The notes: generated by a model from the letters alone, not told the origin. 64,000 nt of DNA from Pyrus communis (GCF_963583255.1 NC_084803.1:11320122-11384121); one strand, 5' to 3'; shown: positions 42,636 to 55,600, numbered from the stretch's first letter. Translations and numbers: made by a program.

Positions 42636-45600
42636 TAAATTCTTAAAAAATATATATATATATATATAAATTCGTTTACTAAGAAAAGAATGTTCGGATT
42701 TGGAGGCCTGCAATTCATCTAATTTTTTCTTGTATGGAATACAATCTGCAGTCTTATTTGGTGATTCTTGACATTTTTTGAATCAGATGGAAAAGGAAAA
42801 GTTTTGAATGCAAATCACTGAACCAAGGCATCCCATATGATTTAAGTTCTGCAAGAATTATATGTGCAGAGCAGAAATTTGCAATCTTGATTTGGATAAT
42901 ATTTCTTGGGATTTTCTTACAAGCTGAGGCGGTTTGACTGGTTTGATCCGACTGAATTGGTAAAAGGTCTATCTTGTTGCTAAACTTGGCTCGGATTGAA
43001 TTTGTTCTTGCAGGATATGGGAGACCTTTCTTGTTGTTCTGGTCATCTATACTGCTTGGGTGTCACCGTTCGAGTTTGGTTTCCTTAAAGGACCAGGAGG
43101 ACCGCTCTCCATTACTGATAATGTTGTCAATGGTTTCTTTGCTATTGATATCATTCTCACATTCTTTGTGGCTTACCTGGACAAGACCACATATTTACTT
43201 GTTGACGATCGAAAAAAGATTGGTTGGAAGTATGCAAGATCCTGGTTGATTTTCGATGTCATATCCACAATCCCATCTGAACTTGCTACGAGGATCTTTC
43301 CTAAATCTGTGCAGTCTTATGGCTTTTTCAACATGCTTCGTCTTTGGCGTCTACGAAGAGTTAGTGCCCTATTTTCCAGGTATGGCAATAGTTTTTCCCA
43401 GCAGTTTTTTTTACTGCAAAAATGCATATAAGCAGAAGTTTTTCTTTATGTTAACCTCACCACTATTCTTGCTTGAACAGATTGGAGAAAGATAGGAATT
43501 ATAATTACTTTTGGGTTCGCTGTGCAAAACTTATTTGCGTAAGTATTTATGATGGTTCTGGGATTACTTACATGAACAAAATGCATTTGTTATATGGCAT
43601 CACCATCTGATGGGATTTCGATGCTCCTTTGTAGGTCACTCTTTTTGCCATCCATTGTGCTGGATGCTTCTATTACCTTATAGCTGCACGCAATCATGAC
43701 CCTGCGAAAACATGGATGGGAGTAGAAATCCTAGGACAAAGCCTGTGGATTCGGTATGTGACTGCAGTTTATTGGTCTATCACAACGCTAACAACAGTTG
43801 GATATGGAGACCTGCATCCAGTCAATGCACGGGAGATGATCTTTGACATATTCTACATGTTCTTCAACCTGGGATTGACATCATACTTAATTGGAAATAT
43901 GACCAACTTGGTTGTCCACGGGACCAGTCGAACTAGAAAATTTGTGAGTAAATTCATATTCACTTAATTGGATTTTTGCAATAAAATTAATTAAATGTGA
44001 AAATATTAATTTAGTTGCTTCTGTTTACCAGAGGGATACCATACAAGCTGCCTCCAGTTTTGCGCAGAGGAACCAACTACCTCTACGCCTGCAGGATCAG
44101 ATGCTTGCACACTTGTGTCTGAAGTTCAGAACGGATTCTGAAGGACTGCAGCAACAAGAGACCCTTGATTCCCTTCCTAAGGCCATCCGCTCAAGTATTT
44201 CACATTATCTGTTTTACTCTCTTGTAGATAAGGTGTACTTGTTTCATGGGGTTTCAAATGACTTGCTCTTTCAGTTGGTAAGTTCAAACCCAATCTCAAA
44301 GTTTTCAATCAAATTCTTCTCTCTAGTGAACTTGTCCGAACTTTTCAAAGTATCTTGTGTAGATGTTTGGTTTAAATTCTTATTCTTCTTCTGAATTCAA
44401 AGGTCTCGGAGATGAAAGCCGAGTATTTTCCTCCCAAAGAAGATGTAATCTTGCAGAACGAAGCACCCACAGATTTCTACATACTTGTCACTGGTGCTGC
44501 GGTAACAATTTCATCTTTCTTTTTCTTTCATTTCAAAGACTTTATAACTTTCGTATTCTCTTTATTTCAATTTCTTTTCTGAACAACCCAATATAATATT
44601 TGAATTACTTTACAGGATTTAGTGGTTCTCAAAAATGGAGTTGAACAGGCAAGTCTAACACTTGAATAGAAAGGATATCTTTTGCATTCGGTAGTTGCTT
44701 TGACCGTGGTAACTGATATATAAGATTATGAGTAACATTATTTTTATAAATTGCAGGTCATTGGTGAGGCAAAATCTGGTGATCTTATTGGTGAGATCGG
44801 GGTACTTTGTTACAGACCACAGCTCTTTTCAGTTAGAACAAAAAGATTGAGTCAGCTTCTACGGCTGAATCGTACTACATTCTTAAACATAGTTCAAGCT
44901 AATGTTGGAGATGGGACTGTGATCATGAATAATCTCCTGCAGGTGAGCTTATCTGATCCAGAAGTTAAAGAAACCTATTTATTTCTAAGAATTTGTTTGG
45001 ATGATGATTTTTGACAAGTTGCACTCTACATTGCGTTTCTTTCTTGGTGGGTTGCAGCATTTGAAGGACCTCAAGGACCCAATTATGGAAGGCGTTCTGT
45101 TGGAGACGGAGAACATGCTAGCTCGGGGTAGAATGGACCTACCTCTCAGTCTATGCTTTGCAGCAATCAGAGGAGACGAGTTGTTGTTAAATCAGTTGCT
45201 GAAACGAGGTCTGGATCCAAATGAATCGGATAATAACGGGAGGTCTGCTCTGGTATGCAAAGTCCTATGCTCTTGATTTTACCCTTTTTCTAGAGCATCA
45301 AACTCTAAATACTAACACACATTCTATGTTTCCTCCTTGTTCTGTGAAAAACCAGCATATAGCATCATCGAAAGGAAGCGAAAACTGCGTTCTTCTTCTG
45401 CTAGACTACGGGGCGGATCCTAACAGCAGAGGTACTATCCAAACCTTTAACAAATCATTAAGTTAAACCATCATTAAACATATAATTGTTGACGTTAAGA
45501 GTAAATTATAATATATCCTAATGCAAGAAAGTCCGTTCTATTATTTCGCTAAGACTTATCGTCAATCATGCTATATCGTAGGCTCCCTACGCGATAAGGA

Positions 45601-47504
45601 GTAATCATTTAATAAACATAAGAGTTAAGATCAAATTAATATAATCCGTCAATTATGTGTTGACTTTCCATAATTAAACTATCAACTACTTGAGTCAATT
45701 ATTTGTTTCAAATTTACCAAAAATAAAAATAAAAAATTTGTTTGTTTCGAATTATTATATTTAATGTTTAAAAATTCTGGTTGACTTCGTAATCTTATCC
45801 AGAAGGCATGCATGTGCCTCCCACATCATGCTATCTGACTAGTAGATAAATCTCTCATTAGAGTAATATTAAGTTATTTAGGCTTTCGAATCTGTTTATC
45901 TTATCCCTTTCCTGTTTAATATATCTTTAAAATATAGGAGTCTGATTCTTCTAGTTTTTTTATTCAACCATGCAAACTAGAGTGAAATAAAAATCATCTT
46001 TTGAAAAGAAATTTTTGTCTCATAGGTCGTGCAAATAGAAATTTGTTGTGAATTTGTCTGCATAGAAACGTGAGTTATGTTAGTTGACCAAAATTATGTA
46101 CCACATCTTTGCACTTAGATTAGGATCTCCGTCTCCTTTTTTTTCTAAATTAAAGTAGTTTAGAACGTCGTTTTGTCAAAAAGAATTAAAGTTTTATACT
46201 TAAATTTTACTTATTAAGAAATAATTGGCAACATGTATGCAAGTAGCCTTGTATTATTTAAGTGAAGGAAGTCGATGCATTTCCTTTTTTCTTTCCAAAG
46301 ATAGATCGTCTCCGTTGACTTGATGATATGATTTGTAATGAAATACTTCTGCGTGCGCATGTATGTCTGCACATGTCTTGTTTATTATGTAATCAGAAGT
46401 GATTGAAAAAAGAGTCATATTTTTTAATGTGGGCGGTTGTTCCCGTTAGACCTCGTCAACTCTCCACAGCTTGCCATCTGCGTTGGACCGCCCTTTTAAT
46501 GTACAGCTGATTTAACTGCTGGTTAATTACGCGTTTACTGTATGATTTAAGATAAACTTTTGGGTTTAACATTAACGTAGTTTTGTTTTCATGCATTGGC
46601 AGACTCAGATGGGAATGTACCACTTTGGGAGGCAATACTGAATGGTCATGAGCAAATTGCCAAGCTGCTGTTAGACAATGGTGCAAATTTGAACTCAGGG
46701 GATGTTGGTCAATTTGCCTGCACTGCTGCTGAGCAAACCAGGTTGGACTTGCTCAAGGAAATTGCCCGACATGGCGGGGATGTCACGCGTCCGAAAAGCA
46801 ACGGAACCACAGCTCTGCACGTTGCAGTATCTGAAGACAACGTAGACATTGTCAAGTACCTCTTGGACCAGGGCGCTGACATTGATAAACCCGACCTCCA
46901 TGGCTGGACCCCGAGAGCCCTAGCGGAACAACAAGGACACGAAGACATAAAGACCCTTTTCCACTCTAGTAAAGAACCCAAAGTTGCCGTTACCATTCCT
47001 GAACACAAGAGTGGAATCCGGTTCCTTGGGAGGTTTACAAGCGAGCCAACTATCCACCCTCCACCCACGGACAGCTCATTTTCAGGAGCAGAGGGAGGAT
47101 CATGGGTCAGAAATCGCCCGAGGCGTAGGACTAATAACTTCCACAACTCTTTGTTTGGCATGATGTCAGCTGCCCACATAGGGGAGAAAGACTTGTTTCT
47201 CTCTGTTGCGGAGACGAAAAGTCCTAAGAGCTACGTAAGCAACGCTGCTGCGAGGGTGACAATTAGTTGCCCTGAAAAGGGTGAAGTGAAAGGCAAACTT
47301 GTGCTGCTCCCACTGAGTTACGAGGAGTTGCTTGAGATGGGGACAAAGAAATTCAGACTCTCACCGGCGAAAATCGTGAGCAAAGATGGAGCCGAAATCG
47401 ACAATATAGATGTAATTAGAGACGGTGATCATCTTGTTTTTGTAAGTGCTGGTGAATCACAACAACAACAAGAACCTAACAGCCAAAATCCTTCAAGTAA
47501 TTAA
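41652..47504 (+). CDS. AKT1: AKT1-type Shaker inward-rectifying potassium channel
   Basis: Eleven exons: 41652-41842, 43014-43379, 43481-43538, 43635-43943, 44032-44277, 44403-44501, 44616-44648, 44757-44942, 45058-45252, 45356-45431, 46603-47504. All phases agree, giving 886 aa (Arabidopsis AKT1 about 857). Family order is complete: N-terminal [21 protein letters not shown]1 from residue 65, S4 with basic repeat ([14 protein letters not shown], about 171-184), pore with TTVGYGD (258-264), C-linker, cyclic-nucleotide-binding domain (about 385-500), ankyrin repeats (about 510-720) and a C-terminal KHA domain ending with [11 protein letters not shown]. In plants AKT1 mediates root K+ uptake at the plasma membrane, activated by CIPK23-CBL1/9. 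The donor after exon 7 is GC rather than GT (cag|gcaagt). Intron 1 carries (AT)n tracts (42613-42668) and intron 10 is 1.17 kb. A polyadenylation-like aataaaa lies at 47772. Confidence 0.95.
45432..46602 (+). other. AKT1 intron 10, longest after intron 1
   Basis: No coding or clear transposon ends were found in this 1.17-kb intron. It separates ankyrin-coding exons 10 and 11, with gt and ag ends (gaggtacta; ggcagactc). The small minus-strand frame at its end is a shadow. Confidence 0.6.
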
Positions 47505-48593
47505 AGAGGATTTGGAACTAAAATGTCGGTATTACCACAGACTAATCCAGATTAAGATATGCTGGATTAAGAGATGTGGATGAAAATGATGGACACGGCT
47601 AACCTCTTGCCGTCCTCTGTTGTCTCCATATAGTTTTCTTTTGATGTGGTTATTTTCTTGTGTTTATTTTTTCTTTCAATATTATGACTTGCACGTCAAG
47701 TCACCGTGCAAGTTAATTCATTGTGGCATCAAAATGTACATGATTCACAGCCTGAAAATGTAAAATTGTAAAATAAAATCAGTTTTATCTCGAGCCACGT
47801 GGTAAAATCAAATATTCACGCCTACTATTTTTGTTGTTGACTAATAAAAATCAAATTGTAATACAAACATACGTAGCTATAAGTTAAGCAAGTTGGTTAG
47901 GTTAATACGCCATGTTGCCATATCTAAGAGCATGAGCCACTCAAGATCCGAGGGAGACTTGATCATCCGTCTCCGCTTCCACGTCCGTCTTGTTCGTGGT
48001 GACATCGATACTGGTATGCTGACTACATCGTTCGTCCTGCCAGTTGTGACATCATTCCTCTCCGGACTTGGATTTTCTGCAAGCGTTCTTTGATGTACCC
48101 GATATGCATGGAGGGAGTTTTGTTCGAACACCTCTCACTCGACAGAAATTACGGGAGATGACCAAAAATCACGTAACCTTATATTCAAATGAGAGAATTT
48201 TGGATTTGAGACCTGTAGCTTAAATTTGAACAACAAAATGGTTTCTTGGGTTGTACATGACGTTACACAGGAGTGACCTGGGGTGGAAATACAACGGTAA
48301 AAACCCGCTTCGCCGGAGACATATACAAGACTCAGAGGACACAAGTCGAAGAATAGCTCAACTGGTACAATCACGGAGCAAAGCAAAAATCACGAGTCTT
48401 GAGAGTACCAAAAGTACCGCACAAATGGTAATCCCCCAACATTTGTTGGATCTTTCCAGGATCAGGGTTTACAATTTAATGAATTCTGGGGAGAATGAGA
48501 CTATTCCTTCTGCTCTACAGCCATAGAGTCCTTCAAGAAGTTTCAAAGTGCAAATACACAGCGGATTTCATATCCTGAAATTTATTTCCATCT
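47505..48593. other. Intergenic between convergent AKT1 and RING-CH genes
   Basis: This contains the 3' UTRs of the two convergent genes. The frames at 47877-48131 and 48251-48526 lack any family signal. Confidence 0.4.
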
Positions 48594-50450
48594 CTACAAC
48601 AACTTCAGCATTTTCAGGCGCGCTTCATGTTCGGGATCTAGTTTCGGTGGGGTATAGCATCCGTGAAGATCCTCCACTATATACTCCTGCATAATTTTGA
48701 ACCATAAGCATTTCGGGACCTTTGAATGATGCAAATGTCTAAGAAGATATGAAAGTTTACGAGATGATATGCAGTCTCTCTTGGTCTGGAAAACTAATGC
48801 AAGTCCATGCACATTCCAAGAAATGATTAAATACAAGTATGTAGACATGCATAGGAGAAGAAAGTCGAGAAGTAACCTTTGTGAGTTCCCTCTTGGTCAG
48901 GATGTGATAATGTCTCTGCCAGATCCTCTGAATAGCCATAGTAGCGGCAAGGAAACCATAAGCTATGCCAAGAATGGCAAAGATGACAACAAACACGATA
49001 ACCAGGGCAAAGCAAGCCTCCATAGACGCTGGGAAACAATCCAAGATTCCCCAACCATAGCAACAGTTCTGGCAGCCGGCCATCCGTGGGTCATTGCCAT
49101 TGAGTGATGAACAGTGTAGTATGAGCCCGAAAAATCCAAGCAGCACAAAGAAGGCCAGTACCCCTGATTCAATACAAGGCAATAGATTGTTAACTGAATA
49201 GTTTTGACAAGTGAGAACCAGAGTGTTTAAACGTTTCCTAGATGAGTGAGGAAAAAACCCCTGAACCAAATAACCTTTTTCCATGAACAGTTTTAAGGTG
49301 TAGGATTTTACCTATACAATAATAAAATGGTATAGGATGTTTTGACAAGATACGATCCCAACCATCACTAAATGAATTCCTGAAGGCCCCATCTTTGTCC
49401 ATGACATATGCAAAGCCACCAATTGCAGCTATAACCTGGAAAGAAAATTAATCAGAGATGGGTGGAAAACCAACTGATTATGAAAGAAAGTAAATAAATA
49501 ACAAAACAAAATAAAATTCCAAAGGGCAATTGCTTACTGATTGTACAGCCAAAAACACGAGGAAAACATCCCTCGCCACAAAAACTCGGAATTTTATTTT
49601 GCGCCAGGCATTGTCCTCATATGTTTCAACTCGAAGGTGAAATTGAGCTTTGCAAGTTGTGCAGTGTGAGAAAGCAAATCCTTCCTAGAAAAGCAGATGA
49701 AAGATGGGAGGGGATAACAAGTTCAGTAAATTTGAAACAACTATGGGGTTTACACACAATCTAAGAGAAAAGTCACTAAATTTCACTATGATATACAATA
49801 TCCTCGCTCCAATAGAAAAGGTTACTTACTTTAACGGAGCGCCAGTGATCGAGACAGGACCTATGAACAAACTGCTGGGTGCCTTTGCACATGCAAGGTG
49901 AAATCAATTCATCCTCTGTAAAGTTAAACAACACAAGTCAGACCAACAGCAGCATCAATATGCCTACGCAGCAACGAGATAAAACTTAGCCCAATTTCCG
50001 AAAACATGCGAAATTCACAGTTTTTATACTCATTTCAACTCCCAAATGAAACGAATTACTGCAACGTATTAACATAGACTTAAAACTACAAAAAGATACA
50101 ATCTTTCGAAGTTTCAAACTCCGATTACAATAAATCACAACAATTTAACCCATAAAACAATTAATCACTCCTCAGGAATCACACAATACTGAAATCCAAC
50201 ACTGCTTAAACAAAAATTCAAATTAACAAACTTAATTTCATTAATAAAAAACTGATTGACCTGGTTCGGCATCGCTTTCGAGACAAATGCGACAGCAAGG
50301 GATAGAGCCAGACTCAAGGTCTTCGTTGTTGATCTCACTTGAGCTTGCCGGCGACGAATCGTCCTGGTTCGGTAGCAGAGGCTCGATGTCAGTAGGGTCT
50401 CTGTCTCGCTCCCCTTCACCTGTTGGCTCCAGCTGCACTTCCCCCTTCAT
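48594..50450 (-). CDS. RING-CH (RINGv, MARCH-like) membrane E3 ubiquitin ligase
   Basis: Exons (minus strand): 50450-50261, 49915-49830, 49684-49538, 49435-49312, 49163-48877, 48686-48594. They total 927 bases with phases agreeing, giving 308 aa. The N-terminus is acidic and Ser-rich (DIEPLLPNQDDSSPASSS). A C4HC3 RINGv finger follows: C53-x2-C56, C71-x-C73, H81-x2-C84, C100-x2-C103 (PCCRICLE, SPCMCKGTQQFVHRSCLDHW, HCTTCKAQF). Three hydrophobic segments follow (VFLVFLAVQSVIAAIGGFAY; GVLAFFVLLGFFGLILHC; ACFALVIVFVVIFAILGIAY), then a short cytosolic tail ending in LKMLKLL. The RINGv domain recruits an E2 and the membrane helices select substrates. The plant subfamily's targets are not inferred here. 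All metal-binding residues are present and the gene looks intact. The ATG at 50450 is the first in the frame. Confidence 0.9.
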
Positions 50451-51549
50451 CGATCGGCCTCACAAATCGCTCGAAACCCTACTCCAGCTCCCAATCGCCA
50501 ACCAGAACAGATCAAAACCCCTAAAATTTGTCAAAATTCAAGCGCAATTCGTAATTTATGAGTGAGAATTGGTAACTTTCGCAGAAGTTTAACGGGGATT
50601 CCGACGGAAATTAAAGAATTAATTACGGAACTATTTGGGGATTTATTTAATTTTAAATGAATAAATACCTAGATTTTTTCTGCAGAGAATTTCCGAGGCA
50701 ATTTCGTAAATCGGTGATTTTACGATGACGATAGGCATATAGCTGTGTTCGGATTTGTGATGTTCTATATGACGCAGGTTGCGTACTGCGCGCTCTCGAT
50801 GACTTGACCGGGTAATCATTGGGTGCACTTGGACCTAGTTTGTATGGACCCCATGGATTTTTAGTCATTTGGGCCGTGTAACTTTAAGTGTAATGGGCCA
50901 CTTGACCCAATTCGTTTTCCATGTCTATGAATTGTGTACTCAAATTTAAGTTTGTTTGACCAAATAAGCTTTGTTGCTTGGGATACAAGTAAGGGGTAAG
51001 AGTTTACTTCGGCACTTGAGGTCTTATGTTCGATTTAACCATCCTCTAATATTGCTTGTATCGGAACAAGGACTTGAAGAGCACCTTTATAATTCATATT
51101 TAGCACATTAGAAGGGGATTACGAGTATTTTGTAAATATAAGTCGAAATATAATGAACTAGTATGTGAGTCACGGAAATGACGATGACCATTTAAGTGTA
51201 ACAAAAACAAGTCGAAAGCAATGTGAAATACAGAAAAATGTACACAAAAGAGAATGAAAAAAAAAGCCAATAGGCATTCCATTGGTTGATGTTCTTCATC
51301 ACGCACTAATTCAAAGTTCTAGGATTGAATTCGACGAACAAAGTCAATAAAATTTGCAGAGATCTTAAGCCACATTGATCTAACAGGGAAAGTAGTTGAA
51401 AATCTTAAAAACTGATCAATTTTTCGATAGACTTTCACCGTCGAAACTCAAATCTACCTACTCCGGTTGATCATCGCACAACGTTTTATTTCAGAAACAG
51501 AGCATGATTGAATAACTGTCTTGATGAATATCGATGCCTTTTACCACTT
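50451..51549. other. 5' flank of the RING-CH gene and 3' flank of the acidic-protein gene
   Basis: 50451-50640 should hold the 5' UTR and promoter of the RING-CH gene. 50970-51085 and 51222-51310 share blocks with 53545-53660 and 54391-54476 (see the repeat entry). No gene. Confidence 0.4.
50970..51310. repeat. Duplicated flanking block, copy 1 (copy 2 at 53545-54476)
   Basis: Shared words in order: ttgttgcttgggatacaagt, acttcggcacttgaggtctt, agaaaaatgtacacaaaaga, aggcattccattggttgatg and ttcttcatcacgc-actaatt. Copy 2 has the same order with about 570 bp more between blocks. Both copies point the same way, and the acidic-protein gene lies between them, suggesting an old segmental duplication around that gene. 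Confidence 0.6.
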
Positions 51550-52698
51550 CTACTCTTCTGGACCTTTCAATTTCTTCGAATTTGGACTTGCAGCTTCATC
51601 TTCTTCGCTCTTTTCTTCCCCTTTGCTCCCCTTGCCCTTCTCTCCGATCTTTCTTTTCCCCTCGGTGGCGCTTTCACTCGGCTTCAAATCGGGTTTTGTC
51701 ACGGGGGTGGCAGGAGGAAGAACAGGGTTCTCGTTAGAGCGAGCTTGCAAAGACGGATCCCCCCTCTCATCTTGAGATTTTTTAGGTATCTTCGATCTCG
51801 GACTTGCAGCTTCCTCTTCTTCTCCTCCATCTTCTTGGTTCTCTTCCAGTTTCCCCTTGCCCTTCGCATCGATCTTTCTTTTCCCCAGCTCCACATTCTC
51901 GGCGGCACTTTCACTCGGCTGCGAATCAGGTTTCCGCACGGCCGCGGGAGGATCAAGGTTCATGCTAGAGCCACCGATCAAGGATGGATGCACAACCGCC
52001 CGTTCTTTAAGCTCTGCTTGTTGAAAGTTAGTGTTATGAATCAACTCTGGAACAACTTCCTTCGGATTTTCTTTTTCTTCTTCTTCTTCTGCCTTTGCTT
52101 GATCAGAAAGAGCCTTTTTCCAATCCGCTGGAGTCATAATAATCACCTCCGGTGGTGCGGCGGACTGTACTTCTGGTTCACCGGAGTCACTGGAATCTGT
52201 TTCTTGTTCATTGGGATTTGCTGCTGCTCGTTGACCCTGAAATCCTTCTTCATCGGAATCCTCTATCCAAGAAGGTGGATTTGGCATAAGCTTTGGTGCT
52301 TCTGCTACACTTGCTTCACCGGAACCGGACGCATTGAAGTTGATTCTCAATGGGTTTACTTGTGCTTGTTGTCCAACGAAACCCGGAATAGTCTCAGCAA
52401 GTGCTGCTCTTACATCCTCGAAATCAAAATTCTTTTCCCCTGCGGTTTCTCCTACACTGGAAGCCGGTGTATTCGCAGGAGTTGGTGGTACCGGCTCGCT
52501 GGATTCAGTGTTTTCCTCAGAATCTTCTGCTGCTTCGCTGGGATCTGGGCTTTCCTCAGAATTTGGTGCTGCTTCCCCAGAATCTTGTGCTTCTTCTCCA
52601 CTGGAATCTGGCAATTGCGCAGAACTTGGTGCTGTTTGTTCATCGGAATCGGAAACTTGCCCAGACATTGTTGCCCCTTGTTCACCGGAATCTGACAT
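51550..52698 (-). CDS. Acidic Ser/Glu-rich low-complexity protein, probably nuclear, function unknown
   Basis: This is a single-exon frame of 382 aa from the ATG at 52698 (MSDSGEQGATMSGQVSDSDE); that ATG has an A-rich context (aaaATG). An in-frame ATG at 52767 would add 23 residues (MLLALRNQPF...) but has a weaker context. Residues 1-75 are Asp/Ser/Glu-rich with repeated SGE/DSSE units. The middle holds a less biased patch (NFDFEDVRAALAETIPGFVG) and WIEDSDEEGF plus EVIIMTPADWKKALSDQAKA. The C-terminal third contains two similar modules, each reading roughly KPDxxPSESA, KRKIxxKGKG, EEEAASPxSKxxK. The KRKI/KGKG clusters resemble nuclear localisation signals. No catalytic domain, membrane segment or zinc ligand set is visible. 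I do not recognise the family. The opposite strand has a 395-codon open frame that is a compositional shadow. Confidence 0.7.
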   Translation of the reverse strand: MSDSGEQGATMSGQVSDSDEQTAPSSAQLPDSSGEEAQDSGEAAPNSEESPDPSEAAEDSEENTESSEPVPPTPANTPASSVGETAGEKNFDFEDVRAALAETIPGFVGQQAQVNPLRINFNASGSGEASVAEAPKLMPNPPSWIEDSDEEGFQGQRAAANPNEQETDSSDSGEPEVQSAAPPEVIIMTPADWKKALSDQAKAEEEEEKENPKEVVPELIHNTNFQQAELKERAVVHPSLIGGSSMNLDPPAAVRKPDSQPSESAAENVELGKRKIDAKGKGKLEENQEDGGEEEEAASPRSKIPKKSQDERGDPSLQARSNENPVLPPATPVTKPDLKPSESATEGKRKIGEKGKGSKGEEKSEEDEAASPNSKKLKGPEE

Positions 52699-55600
52699 TT
52701 TCCCAGAAAATTTTCTATCCCAAAACTCTATCGACTGAAAGGGTTGATTACGCAATGCAAGAAGCATTAATCTCACAGAGACTTCTCTCCGTCTTTCACC
52801 ACCATCTTCGCGTATTTCTTCGTATTTTCGGGTTCCAGAACGATAGAGATTTCTGGTTGTCTCTCTCAATTCTTGATCTTTCTTCTCTCTCTCTCTCTCT
52901 CTCTCTCTTAATTTCTTGAAAGATTTGATGGGTGAATGGTGTCTGTGGTTTCAGTAAGCATTTCGCTGTGAGATATTAGGGAGGGAGCTCGATAGTGAAG
53001 GGCAAACCGGTAAATATCACGATGAGTCCCTAACTGAAAATTGGCGGGAGAAACAACGGATCATAACAAACTCTACCAGCTTGGTTTTGCATTAGTTTCT
53101 TTCTTTTGGGCTTAAATATTTTGGGCCTTTCCTTTATGGGCACTGGGCTCATTTGATTGCTTCTTGAAAACCAATGTCTCGGTAATTAGTTCTTGGCCTT
53201 CTTATTATAACAATGTAAATCAAATTAAGTATGTTTCTCATCTCTTCTCGAATTAGGGATAGGCTTCATCGTCGATAAGTAATAGCCTGGAATTAAGACC
53301 CCTAAATGAATGCTCAGTTTAAAAAAAAATGTTCAAGTGAAGTTAATATCAAGTTTTGTTGAAAATGTTACAACCTATGAAGGTAAATTTTCATACAAAA
53401 TATCTCGTTGCAACTAATAGTTGATCACTCAGTATAAGTTGTAATAATTTCCTCGAGTATCTGATGTGGAACTTTATATTATTCAACATACCTATGAAGA
53501 AAGTAACCGTAAATTTTTAACGCAAAATGTCATGGGCCACTTGACCCGATTAGGCCTTGTTACTTGGATACAAGGGGGTTGCAGCTTGAATAGTTAATAG
53601 GAGAATTTATTTCAGCACTCGAAGTCTTATATTTGATTCAAACCTCCTTAAATAACTTGTATAGAAAATGAAATATTGGATACAAGATGGGTGCAAATAT
53701 CTTAATTCATAAGCAATCCAAGCTATGAACACATTGAACAGGGATTGAAGGGCACCTCCTGAGTTTAGTAATGACCCTAAAACTTAAAAGAGTTGGGGGT
53801 AATGCCCTATGAAGTTATCAACTTTGGACTTTATATCACTTTGTTTTCCTAACTTTCAATTAGTATTGACCTCCCTAAATTTTAAATTTATGCCTACATG
53901 CTCTCAACCATCAATTCAATCACAATTTTCTGCTAATTCCGTCATTTGCATTGCACGTGACTAAATTTTTAGAGGCATGTGTGTCAATTTTATGAAAAGT
54001 CACAAAGAAACTTAGTAAATGCTTGGAATTCTTATCATACTACCTTCATTTCAATACATTTGGGGATGGTGATAAAACTATACGCCCAGTAAATATATAC
54101 TTTGCCGAAGAAATTGTGATACAAATGTAAATACGCCAAATAATGAAAGTAAAAGAATTGTAACAAGTACCAAATCTGACTGCTTAATCAACTATGTTTC
54201 CAGTTTAGCAATGAACTGATGTTTCTTTGCAACCAATTCATCGTTGCACATTGTAATGCTTAGCAGGGTGGAGGAACACAAGCACTTCATTAACTTCAGT
54301 TGAAACGATGTGACAAACCAGTACTCAGTTCACTTGAATGATGAGAAGATTTAATGGTAAAAAAAAAAAAAAAAAAGGTCAAAAGCGATACGAGATATAG
54401 AAAAATATACACAAAAGAGGATGCAAAAGAAGGCAACAAGCATTCCGTTACTTGATGTTCTTCATCAGACTAATTCCACGTTGTACGATTGGTTGGTGAT
54501 GAACATACCCCATGTGAGAGGCACATGCTTCACTTAAACTCTTAATAGAAAATGACAAGTGACACAATACAAACCGTTACGATGTTTTAATCTCAGCCAT
54601 ACATTGTAACCAAGTGTTCTAGCTATAACTAAGAACATAAACTTAAACCTTGACTGAAAACTTGAAATCCAAGCCATCTTCAATTCTGCAGCAAGCTTAA
54701 TCTCCAACAGTTCCCTGTTCGATCGATACCTAATCCGAGCCATCAAATTGAGCAACTTAGTTCCATGCTCCTGCAAGTTTGATTTTTCTCGTCCCGATTC
54801 AAATTGGTGTTATGAATGAGCTCATATTGTTTTTCCTCATAAATTAATCAACAAATGCTGCAACTGCTCCGCAAAACCATTAATTGTGAATTAACAACAG
54901 TGGCACGTATGCTTTTTCTTCTATTCCTTTCAATAACCAATTATGATCGGTGACGTCTTCAGTATTTGTCATCAGTATCAACGTGAAGGCTGTGAAAAAA
55001 ATAATACCAACAAAATAACACAAGCACGGGTATAGCACCTAGATTTCGCCCGTCTTTGGCATCTGTTTAAAGTTGTGCAGATGTTTAAGCCTTAACATTT
55101 CAGGCTTTTTCTTTCTATTTTCGTTGGTAACTGCTTATGAGGCAAATGAGCTGTCATACGTGGTTAATTTTATTTAGGACTCAAATATTTGTGATCTTTT
55201 TGTTTGCAAAGTGCGCATTCAGATTGCTCAATTTGGTTTGGTTGTCTTTGGCATGATACAGAATTCAGTCGAACATGGCGTGCCATATCATATTTATGGC
55301 TTTTGGGGTTCTATTCACTTTCTGTTGCTCTCTTGCCTACACTTCCTACTTCCTTGTGCTTTGTAAAGATCACAGCGAATTCCCCTTGACTCCCATCTCT
55401 TGTAATTGTGTAGTAATTTCTCTTGTTTAATGCGGTGTCGGTGAATTATACGTTTGAAATCCTACTAAAACGCTAACCTGAACATAAATTCCAACTGCCT
55501 TTGATAGGCGATATTTGGTAATACATAGATTTATTGCTTTCTCATTTTATTGTTGATTTATGCAGCGATTTTCCTAACGACCTCGAACTTTCTACGCAGT

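Noticed and set aside
46709..47179. 156-codon minus-strand frame within AKT1 exon 11
   Set aside because: It is a shadow of the ankyrin/KHA coding exon, which has clear family similarity on the plus strand.
48769..49107. 112-codon plus-strand frame
   Set aside because: It is antisense to RING-CH gene exons 5-6 and the intron between them.
51508..52695. 395-codon plus-strand open frame opposite the acidic-protein gene
   Set aside because: Its Cys/Phe/Leu-rich composition is what antisense Glu/Ser/Lys codons produce; no domain, and no typical plant start context.
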